9,338 bases of DNA from Thermoplasmata archaeon (GTDB lineage: Archaea; Thermoplasmatota; Penumbrarchaeia; Penumbrarchaeales; Penumbrarchaeaceae). Below are positions 1 through 5,995 of the stretch, one piece after another. The DNA is taken from positions 1 to 9,338 of the forward strand of contig JAGLEG010000507.1 in NCBI GenBank assembly GCA_023145185.1, given 5' to 3'. Position numbers and translations under genes: made by a program. Numbering within the stretch: the stretch's first letter is position 1; each line of letters opens with the position of its first letter. The notes beneath the pieces were generated by a model. The model did not search any database and was not told where the DNA came from. It worked only from the letters and a program-made list of their open reading frames with translations.

Positions 1-13
1 TTCGTTGGCATCG

Positions 14-99
14 CGAAGATAAGACAAATCTACCGATTTGTTGTGATCTGAGGAGATACTTCTCCGAAGGTTAGACGAATCTAATGATTCGTTGATATC
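14..99. repeat. Two imperfect 35-bp repeats, each built on an 18-bp palindrome
   Basis: Unit A (14-48) and unit B (65-99) match at 27 of 35 positions when aligned without gaps. Each holds a dyad with a 4-nt centre: ACAAATC-tacc-GATTTGT at 24-41 and ACGAATC-taat-GATTCGT at 75-92. The change inside the left arm (A to G at 26/77) is matched by a T to C change in the right arm (39/90), so symmetry is kept. The first 12 bases of the window (1-12) match the 3' end of the unit at 10 of 12 positions, so a third copy is cut by the window edge. Spacing is 36 nt, then 51 nt. A related but weaker hairpin, TTTGA-cata-TCAAA, follows at 105-118. The role is unknown: a set of operators, structured RNA or a degenerate mobile repeat are all possible. 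Confidence 0.7.
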
Positions 100-170
100 A
101 CAACTTTGACATATCAAATATTGTATGAGCCGGTCTAAGTTAGGCTGAATCACAGTGGGGTCCAAAAGCC

Positions 171-178
171 TATTATAC
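171..178 (+). promoter_or_regulatory. Probable TATA box for prefoldin beta
   Basis: TATTATAC lies about 41 nt before the ATG at 216, which would put transcription start near 198-204 and give a short leader. Two GGGCCC palindromes (179-184 and 193-198) sit just downstream. The call rests on sequence resemblance and spacing only. Confidence 0.4.
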
Positions 179-215
179 GGGCCCCCTTATCTGGGCCCAA
201 CATCGGGTGATACTC

Positions 216-569
216 ATGGCAATGCCGAACATCCCTCAGGATATTCAGGAAAAGTTAGCACAGTTCGAACAGCTGAAACAGCAACTCCAGATGGTGATCT
301 CACAGAAAGGTGAGATGGAGGCCAGGAAGAGGGAGGTTGCTATGTCGATCGAGGCCCTGAAAGGCCACAAGGGCGGTGACGTGTTCCGTCAGGTGGGGGG
401 TCTGCTCCTCAAGGTCGATGATATCGAAGCTTTGGGAACGGACCTTAAGGAGGAGGCGGAGACCATCGAGGTCAGGGTATCCTCCATGGAGAAACAGGAG
501 GCCCAGATCAAGCAGATGTACGAGTCGCTAGGCTCGGAGCTCAACGAGGCCCTCAAAGGTTTCCAGTAA
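216..569 (+). CDS. pfdB: Prefoldin beta subunit
   Basis: This is the beta subunit of prefoldin, the cytosolic hexameric co-chaperone (two alpha, four beta) that holds unfolded proteins and passes them to the thermosome. The 117-residue product is nearly all coiled coil: a first helix over about residues 8-48, a short beta-hairpin region with the family-typical stretch FRQVGGLLLKVD (about 56-67), and a second helix over about 75-112. Length is normal for archaeal beta subunits. I place the start at ATG 216 because GGTGA (206-210) sits 5 nt before it. GTG 207 lies inside that ribosome site, and ATG 222 is a possible alternative. The stop is 17 nt before the DHH phosphoesterase gene, so the two are probably co-transcribed; I recall this pairing from other archaea. 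Family assignment is firm. Confidence 0.92.
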   Translation: MAMPNIPQDIQEKLAQFEQLKQQLQMVISQKGEMEARKREVAMSIEALKGHKGGDVFRQVGGLLLKVDDIEALGTDLKEEAETIEVRVSSMEKQEAQIKQMYESLGSELNEALKGFQ

Positions 570-586
570 GGGCAAGGAAGGTATGT

Positions 587-1636
587 ATGGATGCACCGGA
601 GCACTCCCAGCAGGGGTGGTCTTTCAATAATGGGCTTCTCCCCCGGGCCAGGGATGAGCTGTTGCTCTGGAAGATAATAAACGATATACTTTTAGGAAGG
701 GACGACAGGGTACTGGTGCTGGCGCATCACAATGCGGACCTGGACGCCGTGGCCTCTGCTCTGGTCCTGAAATACACCTTTCCATGGGTGGAGATGGGCG
801 CATACGATTCAATATCCGCCCCCGGCAAGATCCTGCTGGGGCACCTCGGAGAGAAGATGGTGATAGGTCCCGAAGTGAAGGATTACGATCTGGTGATAGT
901 CCTGGATTCCTCCTCCCCCATGCAGGTGTCGAACGGGGATGTGTCGGAGTGGCCCAGATACTGGGTCATCGACCACCACCTCATGAACGACAACTGGCCC
1001 GGCGAGATCTACGTGGACAGCGACAGGTCCGCCTGCGTTGAGATCGTACTGCAGATGGCGATGCTCACTGGATCGGTGCTGACCGACGACATGGCGCTCG
1101 CGGGCATCGCGGGTATCATAGCGGATACGGGCAAGTTCAGGTTTGCGGACCCCGAAGATATGGATATTTGCTCATTCCTCCTGAACGGCTCCGCAGTTTC
1201 CATGGAGGATGTTCTCTCCGTCATCGAGGGCGAGAACTACTTCGACGTATCGAAGAAGCTGGCACAGCTCAAGGCCGTAAAGAGGGTGAAATATCACAAG
1301 ATTAAGGACCAGGTCCTGGCCTCGTCCAGGGTGTCGACCTTCGAGGCATCGGCTGCGAGGTCCCTGCTGATCTGCGGAGCGGACATAGTGTTCATAGGCT
1401 CGTCCAGGAAGGGCGACCTGAGGATCAGCGCCAGGGCGAAGTCCCATATTATCGGAATGGGCATCCATCTGGGTGAGTTCATGTCCAGGATCGGAGCGGA
1501 GACCGGAAACCAGGGCGGTGGACACGACGGCGCCGCCGGCATAAACGGGAAGGGCAACGTCGACAAGGTCCTGTCGATATGCATGTCCCGGATGAGCGAC
1601 ATCCTCAGGGAGAAGCTCTACGGCCCATCCAAATAG
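587..1636 (+). CDS. DHH-DHHA1 family phosphoesterase (NrnA/RecJ-like)
   Basis: This 349-residue protein has a DHH phosphoesterase domain followed by a DHHA1 domain. Visible metal-binding motifs are HNADLDA (48-54), DSSSP (107-111), the signature IDHH (128-131) and IIADTGKF with Asp180. The DHHA1 signature QGGGHDGAAG lies near residue 313 and contacts nucleic acid or nucleotide substrate in family members. Related archaeal proteins act as Mn-dependent 5'-3' exonucleases, nanoRNases or pAp phosphatases; the sequence alone does not say which. There are no membrane segments, so it should be cytosolic. A GGAAGGT site at 576-582 supports ATG 587. The gene follows prefoldin beta by 17 nt. Its last 19 nt overlap the 3' end of the oppositely transcribed riboflavin kinase gene. 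The family call is firm, the substrate open. Confidence 0.88.
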   Translation: MDAPEHSQQGWSFNNGLLPRARDELLLWKIINDILLGRDDRVLVLAHHNADLDAVASALVLKYTFPWVEMGAYDSISAPGKILLGHLGEKMVIGPEVKDYDLVIVLDSSSPMQVSNGDVSEWPRYWVIDHHLMNDNWPGEIYVDSDRSACVEIVLQMAMLTGSVLTDDMALAGIAGIIADTGKFRFADPEDMDICSFLLNGSAVSMEDVLSVIEGENYFDVSKKLAQLKAVKRVKYHKIKDQVLASSRVSTFEASAARSLLICGADIVFIGSSRKGDLRISARAKSHIIGMGIHLGEFMSRIGAETGNQGGGHDGAAGINGKGNVDKVLSICMSRMSDILREKLYGPSK

Positions 1637-2283
1637 GCCGGGAACTGAAGTTCGATGTTAACGATCTCATCCAGATGGTCCCGCAGCCGCCTGTTGGCTA
1701 TGATCTCGAGGGTGTTCCTGTGTATGGTCCTCTCCGGGACCATTATCACCGCCTCCTGACCCTCCACAGTACAGGGATAACAGAGGCAGCTTCCGAACGT
1801 CCTCCCCGCCGAGGAGAACTCCCGGACCTCTATCCCGGGACCGCGCCTGAGCAGGTCGATCGAGGGGGAGAACTCGCCATCCAGTGATATGTTGAGTGTC
1901 CCGGGGTACGGTTTGAAGCCGAAGATCTCCACTATCTGTTCGGTGTATCCCTCCTGGGACAGGTAGTATGCCCCCTCGCCCAGCCCCTCGTCGATACGCC
2001 CCTTCATATGCAAGGTCCTTCTGTTGTGAAATAGGCCGTTGAGCTCCTCATGGAGCCCTCTGAGGAGGTCTATTCCCCGGGTGGTTATCCTGACCTTCCC
2101 GCCGCTCTTTTTTCTTATCCGCTCTATGGACCCACTCTCCTCCAGGTCCCGGAGGTAGATGGATGCTGACTGCTGGCTTATCCCCAGCTCATCTCCCAGG
2201 TCCTTCGTCCGGAGGTTGATATACCTCTCCATTCCACCCATGCCTGCGATCCGAAGCAGTATGATCCTGACGTCGTTCTTCAT
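1618..2283 (-). CDS. rbkR: Bifunctional transcriptional regulator / CTP-dependent riboflavin kinase
   Basis: The 221-residue product joins an N-terminal winged-helix DNA-binding domain (about 1-75, with recognition-helix region ISQQSASIYLRDLEESG at 35-51) to a C-terminal archaeal riboflavin kinase domain (about 90-221). The kinase makes FMN from riboflavin using CTP rather than ATP. Kinase hallmarks are GRIDEGLGEGAYYLS (95-109), YPGTLNI (126-132) and VPERTIHRNTLEIIA (182-196). Proteins with this fusion (RbkR) are known to regulate riboflavin genes in archaea; that this one does so is inference, and no other flavin gene is in the window. Its ATG overlaps the stop of the DUF99 gene (ATGA), so it is translationally coupled and last in a four-gene operon. 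The 3' end overlaps the convergent DHH gene by 19 nt. Confidence 0.92.
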   Translation of the reverse strand: MKNDVRIILLRIAGMGGMERYINLRTKDLGDELGISQQSASIYLRDLEESGSIERIRKKSGGKVRITTRGIDLLRGLHEELNGLFHNRRTLHMKGRIDEGLGEGAYYLSQEGYTEQIVEIFGFKPYPGTLNISLDGEFSPSIDLLRRGPGIEVREFSSAGRTFGSCLCYPCTVEGQEAVIMVPERTIHRNTLEIIANRRLRDHLDEIVNIELQFPAYLDGP

Positions 2284-2867
2284 ATGTTGTACCCCCGTTC
2301 CATTGAGTCGGAGAGGGATCTGGCCACCATGTGTGAGATCCTGATGGGCTCAGGTGTCCGTCCCCTGATGGTGGCCCTTCGGATCACCTTCTCCGCATCG
2401 GACCCGTCGATGCCCTCGAACCTGATCCAGCACTTCCCATCCGGCAGTGAGATGGGATATGGACTGTGGGCGGTTAATAGTTTTAGCCGCTGCTCACCAT
2501 CCTGGAAAGAGGAGAGCGCCCGCATCACGGAATCGGTGTCGGGGGGCTCGTCGGATGAGGTGATGACCGGCAGGGAGGTGCGTTCATGGAGGGCAGAGAG
2601 GTCAAGGACATTGAAGCCGGCCAGGCATCCTCCGTCGGAGATTATGCACCTTATCTGATCCTTGAACCTGCTGTTGTTCAATAGATCCCCTACGTTCTCG
2701 GCTGCATTTGTTCCGTCAGTGTCTATCCACCCCGAGAGGAAGCCGTCGATGTATCCGTCGAGGCGGTAGACCGTCATCACGATCAGGGTCCTTTCCGACC
2801 CCCTCACATACGGCCCATCGTCGATGCCCAGTACGCGGGTCTCATTTTTCAAGGTGAAGGAGGTCAC
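2280..2867 (-). CDS. DUF99 family protein (endonuclease V-like fold)
   Basis: This 195-residue protein matches the archaeal DUF99 (UPF0215) family. The signs are GIDDGP near the N terminus (14-19), IISDGGCLAGFNVLDL (75-90) with Asp78, and PEPIRISHMVA near the C terminus (172-182). The family is related in fold to endonuclease V, and some members have been reported as DNA-repair nucleases acting on deaminated bases. I have not verified an activity here. The start is taken as GTG at 2867: GGTGAT (2876-2871) precedes it, and the conserved GIDDGP lies only 13 residues in. The open frame further upstream is only the shadow of pth2. The gene starts 8 nt after the pth2 stop and shares ATGA with rbkR. 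The conserved Asp residues expected for the fold (D16, D17, D78) are present. Confidence 0.8.
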   Translation of the reverse strand: MTSFTLKNETRVLGIDDGPYVRGSERTLIVMTVYRLDGYIDGFLSGWIDTDGTNAAENVGDLLNNSRFKDQIRCIISDGGCLAGFNVLDLSALHERTSLPVITSSDEPPDTDSVMRALSSFQDGEQRLKLLTAHSPYPISLPDGKCWIRFEGIDGSDAEKVIRRATIRGRTPEPIRISHMVARSLSDSMERGYNI

Positions 2868-2875
2868 TTGATCAC

Positions 2876-3238
2876 CTACATCAAGGTGAGGTCCCCCGTC
2901 ACCTTGTCTATCTCGGGGGTGGGGCCCGGGCCTATCCCCAGGCATGTGATCGTTCCGGGTTCGATCTCGGTCTTTCCCGCATCCTTGATCAGGGAGGTGG
3001 TTATGCTCAGGGCACTCGCCCTCTCCTTGAGGAAGAACAGGTCCTCCCTGCTCTTCACCTTGACAACGACCTTTTTCTGTCCCTCGTTGTACCACTCCTT
3101 GAACCATCTGGGCCTCTTTGCCTTTGATTCCAGTGCGCACGTCACCGCAGCATGTGCGACCTGGACGGCCATCTTGCCCGGGCTCAGTTTGATATCCGTT
3201 CTCACAACTATGACCAGTTTGTTCTTAAAATCGTCCAT
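2876..3238 (-). CDS. pth2: Peptidyl-tRNA hydrolase, archaeal/eukaryotic type (Pth2)
   Basis: Pth2 cleaves the ester bond of peptidyl-tRNA released from stalled ribosomes, freeing tRNA for reuse. The 120-residue product shows the family signature KLSPGKMAVQVAHAAV (17-32), with the expected Lys, Gln and His residues, followed by FKEWYNEGQKKVVVKV, and it ends with the typical GIGPGP turn and a terminal beta strand. Length is normal. I favour ATG 3238 because GGAG (minus strand 3251-3248) lies 9 nt before it. An in-frame ATG at 3247 is also possible, but GGAG would abut it; that start would overlap the upstream gene by 8 nt. The gene is second in the minus-strand operon, 1 nt after the preceding stop. 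Confidence 0.9.
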   Translation of the reverse strand: MDDFKNKLVIVVRTDIKLSPGKMAVQVAHAAVTCALESKAKRPRWFKEWYNEGQKKVVVKVKSREDLFFLKERASALSITTSLIKDAGKTEIEPGTITCLGIGPGPTPEIDKVTGDLTLM

Positions 3239-3239
3239 A

Positions 3240-3545
3240 TCATTCATCTCCGACGTAGAGGGGGTCCAGTTCAGAGGTCCTCCATTTTTCCCCCTCCTTC
3301 CTGGCCTTTTTCCAGTTAACCCTGCCGGTTATCTGAATGTGGTCATCCATGATGACAACGCTTTTGAGAGGTATCCTGAAAAAATCCATTCGATCCTTTA
3401 TGATCAGCGTGTCCCCATCCAACCCGATGGATTCGCCCAGGTCCTTTCCCTTCTTATCCTTGATGAATCGGGATAGATACTCATCCCTGGGATCGGTCAT
3501 CTCGGGATCCTTTGGGTCCGGAGGGGCCCTCTTCTTTCTGGCCAT
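3240..3545 (-). CDS. Small conserved-looking protein, possible archaeal beta-barrel family
   Basis: The 101-residue product has a basic, proline-rich start (MARKKRAPPDPKDP) and then a strand-rich core. Alternating short strands run from about residue 38 to 75 (SIGLDGDTLIIKDR, FFRIPLKSVVIMDDHIQITG) and resemble a small beta-barrel of PRC-barrel or Sm-like size. A tail with WKKARKEGEKW follows at about 78-88. No membrane segment, cysteine pair or catalytic motif is seen. It reminds me of small archaeal proteins of unknown function listed as beta-barrel DUFs (possibly DUF5749), but I cannot confirm this. It is first in the operon with pth2, DUF99 and rbkR. The start at ATG 3545 is supported by a TATA-like element placed for a nearly leaderless transcript. 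A role in RNA or translation is suggested only by pth2. Confidence 0.7.
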   Translation of the reverse strand: MARKKRAPPDPKDPEMTDPRDEYLSRFIKDKKGKDLGESIGLDGDTLIIKDRMDFFRIPLKSVVIMDDHIQITGRVNWKKARKEGEKWRTSELDPLYVGDE

Positions 3546-3568
3546 CTCCGTCCCTAGAGCGATAGGGT

Positions 3569-3575
3569 GATAAAA
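3569..3575 (-). promoter_or_regulatory. TATA-like element of the pth2-rbkR operon
   Basis: On the minus strand TTTTATC is centred about 27 nt before ATG 3545, in the 37-nt gap after the L10e stop. This spacing would start transcription at or next to the ATG, giving a leaderless or very short-leader mRNA. That agrees with the lack of a well-spaced ribosome site there. Confidence 0.45.
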
Positions 3576-3582
3576 CGATTTC

Positions 3583-4083
3583 TCACTGCACCCTGACGAT
3601 GTTCACGGGGCTGGGGAGCTTCTGGGAGGCCTTCCTGAGTGCGATCTTTGCATCCTCGGCCATTCTCTCGTTGACCATTATGGTCATGACCTCCTGTCCC
3701 TGCTTCACCCTGGCGGCCGTCCCCACGTTCTTTCCGAAGGAGTTCCTCATCCCCTGGGAGACCCTGTCTGCTCCGGCTCCGGTTGCCTGTTTGTTCTCCC
3801 TGAGGATGTGGTGGGGGTAGACCCTGACCATCAATCTGTAGTTCAGCGCTCCAGCCATCTTTGAGATGTACCTGTTAGCGGATATACGGGCCGCCTCCAG
3901 CGCAGTATGCCTGACCTGGCACGGCTCCTTGAAAATGAGGTGGAACTTCACGGGGAACTCTTCCGTACGGTTTCCCATCATGAACTGGGTGATCCTGGAG
4001 GCTGGCACTCCGCCCATGTACTCTCTCCTTGTATAAGCGGGGCCCTTGATCTGGCGGTACATTCTGTTTGGTTTCCTTGCCAT
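3583..4083 (-). CDS. rpl10e: Large ribosomal subunit protein L10e (uL16)
   Basis: L10e (uL16) is the archaeal/eukaryotic counterpart of bacterial L16. It sits near the peptidyl-transferase centre and the A/P tRNA path. The 166-residue product has the standard N terminus MARKPNRMYR with PAYTRREYMGGVP (15-27), then RHTALEAARISANRY (58-72), the stretch RVYPHHILRENK (87-98) and GAGADRVSQGMRNSFGK (102-118), all characteristic. Length is slightly below the usual 170-180 residues, at the C terminus. ATG 4083 is clear: GAGGTGAT (4095-4088) lies 4 nt before it. The open frame extends upstream to 4542 only by chance, across the divergent promoter and pdaD. The gene appears monocistronic or reads into the pth2 operon 37 nt away. 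Confidence 0.96.
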   Translation of the reverse strand: MARKPNRMYRQIKGPAYTRREYMGGVPASRITQFMMGNRTEEFPVKFHLIFKEPCQVRHTALEAARISANRYISKMAGALNYRLMVRVYPHHILRENKQATGAGADRVSQGMRNSFGKNVGTAARVKQGQEVMTIMVNERMAEDAKIALRKASQKLPSPVNIVRVQ

Positions 4084-4087
4084 ATGG

Positions 4088-4095
4088 ATCACCTC
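4088..4095 (-). promoter_or_regulatory. Strong Shine-Dalgarno site of L10e
   Basis: Minus-strand GAGGTGAT is complementary to the 16S 3' end (ATCACCTCC) over eight bases and lies 4 nt before ATG 4083. It fixes the L10e start against the much longer open frame. Confidence 0.85.
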
Positions 4096-4126
4096 ATGAT
4101 CGTTATAGATCACCGTTGTAGGCGCC

Positions 4127-4151
4127 TCATAATAAAGAGGTCGTATATAAT
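4127..4151 (-). promoter_or_regulatory. Probable promoter of L10e
   Basis: Two minus-strand TATA-like elements are present: TTATATAC (4151-4144) and TTTATTATG (4135-4127). The nearer one predicts a start near 4105 and a leader of about 22 nt that would include the Shine-Dalgarno site; the farther one predicts a start near 4122. Which is used cannot be told from sequence. Confidence 0.45.
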
Positions 4152-4229
4152 GATAACTCCACAGAGGTCCCTGACCGCTCGGGGAGGTAATGCAGGCGAA
4201 TGCTATTTGGCAGTAATGGTCCACATATC

Positions 4230-4238
4230 TTTTTAAAT
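4230..4238 (+). promoter_or_regulatory. TATA box of the pdaD-dhs operon, leaderless spacing
   Basis: TTTTTAAAT is centred about 27 nt before ATG 4262, so transcription should start at or within a base or two of the start codon. No Shine-Dalgarno match is seen between the box and the ATG. Both points fit a leaderless mRNA. Confidence 0.55.
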
Positions 4239-4261
4239 AGTGAAATCTGCTATCGACGTAT

Positions 4262-4819
4262 ATGTCCAATACCGGTTTCACGCCCAGTAGGCTTTTCCTT
4301 ACCAAGGGCGTGGGGGTACACAGGGAGAAGCTGCCCAGCTTCGAGCTGGCGCTGAGGGATGCCGGGATCCAGAGGTACAACCTCGTGCACGTCTCATCGA
4401 TCTTTCCCCCTGGATGCAAGATAATCGAAAGGGAGGAGGGATTGAAGGACCTGAGCCCGGGTGAGATCGTCTTCTGCGTGATGAGCAAGGAGGCCAACAA
4501 CGAGCCCGGGAGAAGGCTGGCGGCCTCCATAGGGCTTGCCATACCTCAGAAAGTGGGAAATTATGGATATCTATCGGAGCATCATTCACTCGGACAGACG
4601 GAGAAGGATGCCGGGGATTACGCGGAGGACCTTGCGGCGGAGATGCTCGCCTCCACCCTTGGTATCAAGTTCGATGTGGATTCCGACTACGACGAGAAGA
4701 GAGATATCTTCAGGATGGACGGAAGGATCGTCAATACGCGCAATACGATCGCGTTCTCCACAGTCGATGAGAAGGGCAGATGGACAACGGTCCTGGCAGC
4801 CGCTGTTTTCGTACCGTGA
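4262..4819 (+). CDS. pdaD: Pyruvoyl-dependent arginine decarboxylase
   Basis: PdaD decarboxylates arginine to agmatine, the first step of archaeal polyamine synthesis. The proenzyme cuts itself between two serines, leaving a pyruvoyl group on the second. The 185-residue product shows the cleavage region VSSIFPPGC (44-52), so the cut should fall between Ser45 and Ser46, giving a small beta chain of 45 residues and an alpha chain of 140. GYLSEHH (102-108) carries the conserved Glu106 expected to act as proton donor. Length is slightly over the typical 160-165 residues. Start ATG 4262 fits a leaderless transcript. The gene lies 13 nt before a deoxyhypusine synthase family gene, linking agmatine production to the use of an aminobutyl donor. 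Assignment is firm. Confidence 0.95.
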   Translation: MSNTGFTPSRLFLTKGVGVHREKLPSFELALRDAGIQRYNLVHVSSIFPPGCKIIEREEGLKDLSPGEIVFCVMSKEANNEPGRRLAASIGLAIPQKVGNYGYLSEHHSLGQTEKDAGDYAEDLAAEMLASTLGIKFDVDSDYDEKRDIFRMDGRIVNTRNTIAFSTVDEKGRWTTVLAAAVFVP

Positions 4820-4832
4820 AAGAGGAGATAAT

Positions 4833-5897
4833 ATGAATAAAGAACCCGGGAGGGAGGAGCTGCTCAAGACGCCGATCAGGATGCTGGACCTATCCAGGAT
4901 AGGTTCGATCTCCGATCTGGTTGAGGGTTTTTCGCACACTTCATTTCAGGCCAGGAACCTCTCCACTGCGGTGGATATCATGAAGAAGATGACCGGGCCG
5001 GAAGGGGATGGGGCCTCCACTGTGTTCCTTGGCCTGTCGGGGTCGCTCATCGCCGCGGGACTTCGAAAGTTGATCGCTGACCTGATCAGGCTGCGTTTGG
5101 TCGATGTCATCGCGACGACAGGGGCGGTCGTGTACCAGGATTTCTACCAGGCCATGGGCTACAAGCATTATCAGGGGTCCGTGGGGGCAGACGACGTATT
5201 GCTGCATGAGCACATGATAGACCGGATCTACGATACCTACGTGGATGAGGAGAAGTTCAGGGAGACGGACATAGGTATCGGGGAGATAATGGAGGGGATC
5301 GGGCCCGGCAGGTATTCCACCAGGGAGTTCATGGCGATCCTCGGGGAGAGGTGCACGCACGACGGGGATTCGATCCTGGGGAACGCCTTCAAGGAAGGGG
5401 TCCCCATATACTGCCCTGCGATAGCCGATTCCTCCATAGGGATCGGGCTGTCCACAGCCTACAAGAGGATGGCGGAGTCCGGCGGAGAGCTGTTGGTCCT
5501 GGATACCATCCGGGACAACTACGAGATGGCGCAGATAGTCAACATGTCAAGGGCGACATCCGCCATATATCTGGGCGGCGGTGTCCCGAAGAACTACATC
5601 AACGATTCAATTGTGATGGCGGACATGATCTACGGGGGAATAGAGGGGCACGAGTACGCGTTCCAGGTGACCATGGACCGTGCGGAGTGGGGGGGCCTTT
5701 CGGGGTCGACGCTGGGCGAGGCCCAGTCGTGGGGTAAGATCGATGCGGAGGCCACCCACGTCATGGTCCACGTGGAGATGTCGATATCGCTTCCCCTGAT
5801 CCTGGGCGCCGTCATGGAGGGGAGGGATCATTCCAAAAGGAGGGGTCCAAAATTCGTCTGGGATGGGGAGAGGCTCCTGACTATGAAAGGGGGATAA
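4833..5897 (+). CDS. dys: Deoxyhypusine synthase family protein
   Basis: The 354-residue protein belongs to the NAD-dependent deoxyhypusine synthase fold. Authentic DHS moves the aminobutyl group of spermidine onto a lysine of aIF5A. Seen motifs are LSGSLIAAGLRKLI (68-81), TTGAVVYQDF (94-103), GSVGADD (114-120), PIYCPAIADSSIGIG (near 191-205), GGGVPKNY (near 249-256) and EAQSWGKI with Lys302, which aligns with the catalytic lysine of human DHS. The segment TTGAVVYQDF differs from the TTGGIEEDF-type segment of canonical DHS and recalls the wider DHS-like group, some of which make homospermidine. So the true acceptor is not certain. ATG 4833 has AGAGGAGA at 4821-4828 upstream. The gene follows pdaD by 13 nt and no aIF5A gene is in view. 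The open frame before 4833 is a pdaD shadow. Confidence 0.88.
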   Translation: MNKEPGREELLKTPIRMLDLSRIGSISDLVEGFSHTSFQARNLSTAVDIMKKMTGPEGDGASTVFLGLSGSLIAAGLRKLIADLIRLRLVDVIATTGAVVYQDFYQAMGYKHYQGSVGADDVLLHEHMIDRIYDTYVDEEKFRETDIGIGEIMEGIGPGRYSTREFMAILGERCTHDGDSILGNAFKEGVPIYCPAIADSSIGIGLSTAYKRMAESGGELLVLDTIRDNYEMAQIVNMSRATSAIYLGGGVPKNYINDSIVMADMIYGGIEGHEYAFQVTMDRAEWGGLSGSTLGEAQSWGKIDAEATHVMVHVEMSISLPLILGAVMEGRDHSKRRGPKFVWDGERLLTMKGG

Positions 5898-5952
5898 CAA
5901 TTATAAAGGAGAAGTAGTTTAACCCCTCCTCGGCCCCTCTATTATAAACAAT

Positions 5953-5960
5953 ATTTATAT
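5953..5960 (+). promoter_or_regulatory. TATA box of the rpo7 operon
   Basis: TTTATATA is a textbook archaeal TATA box. It predicts a start near 5983 and a leader of about 13 nt before ATG 5996. The 98-nt gap it sits in (5898-5995) holds no gene; a weak AGGAG...CTCCT dyad (5908-5930) is the only other structure. Confidence 0.7.
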
Positions 5961-5995
5961 AGTTGGTGCAGTAAAGTTACAGGGAGTCTTTAGCA

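Noticed and set aside
1..118. CRISPR array end
   Set aside because: Units differ at 8 of 35 positions, spacers would be only 0-16 nt long, and spacing is uneven (36 and 51 nt).
100..200. Possible tRNA or C/D-box RNA upstream of prefoldin
   Set aside because: No T-loop consensus (GGTTCRAATCC) or cloverleaf could be built, and only a lone CTGA-like box was found without a matching C box.
1172..1602. Antisense open frames inside the DHH phosphoesterase
   Set aside because: They overlap well-conserved DHH/DHHA1 coding sequence, lack ribosome sites and show no family motif.
2868..3140. Long N-terminal extension of the DUF99 protein
   Set aside because: This stretch is the shadow of pth2, low in complexity, and a GTG with a GGTGAT ribosome site begins the real domain at 2867.
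4084..4542. Upstream extension of L10e
   Set aside because: L10e has a standard N terminus at ATG 4083 with a strong ribosome site, and the extension runs antisense through pdaD and the promoters.
4536..4832. N-terminal extension of the deoxyhypusine synthase family protein
   Set aside because: It is an arginine-rich shadow of pdaD. ATG 4833 has its own AGAGGAGA site and gives a normal family length.
5898..5995. RNA gene or riboswitch between the DHS-family gene and rpo7
   Set aside because: Only a weak 5-bp dyad and a TATA box are visible in 98 nt.
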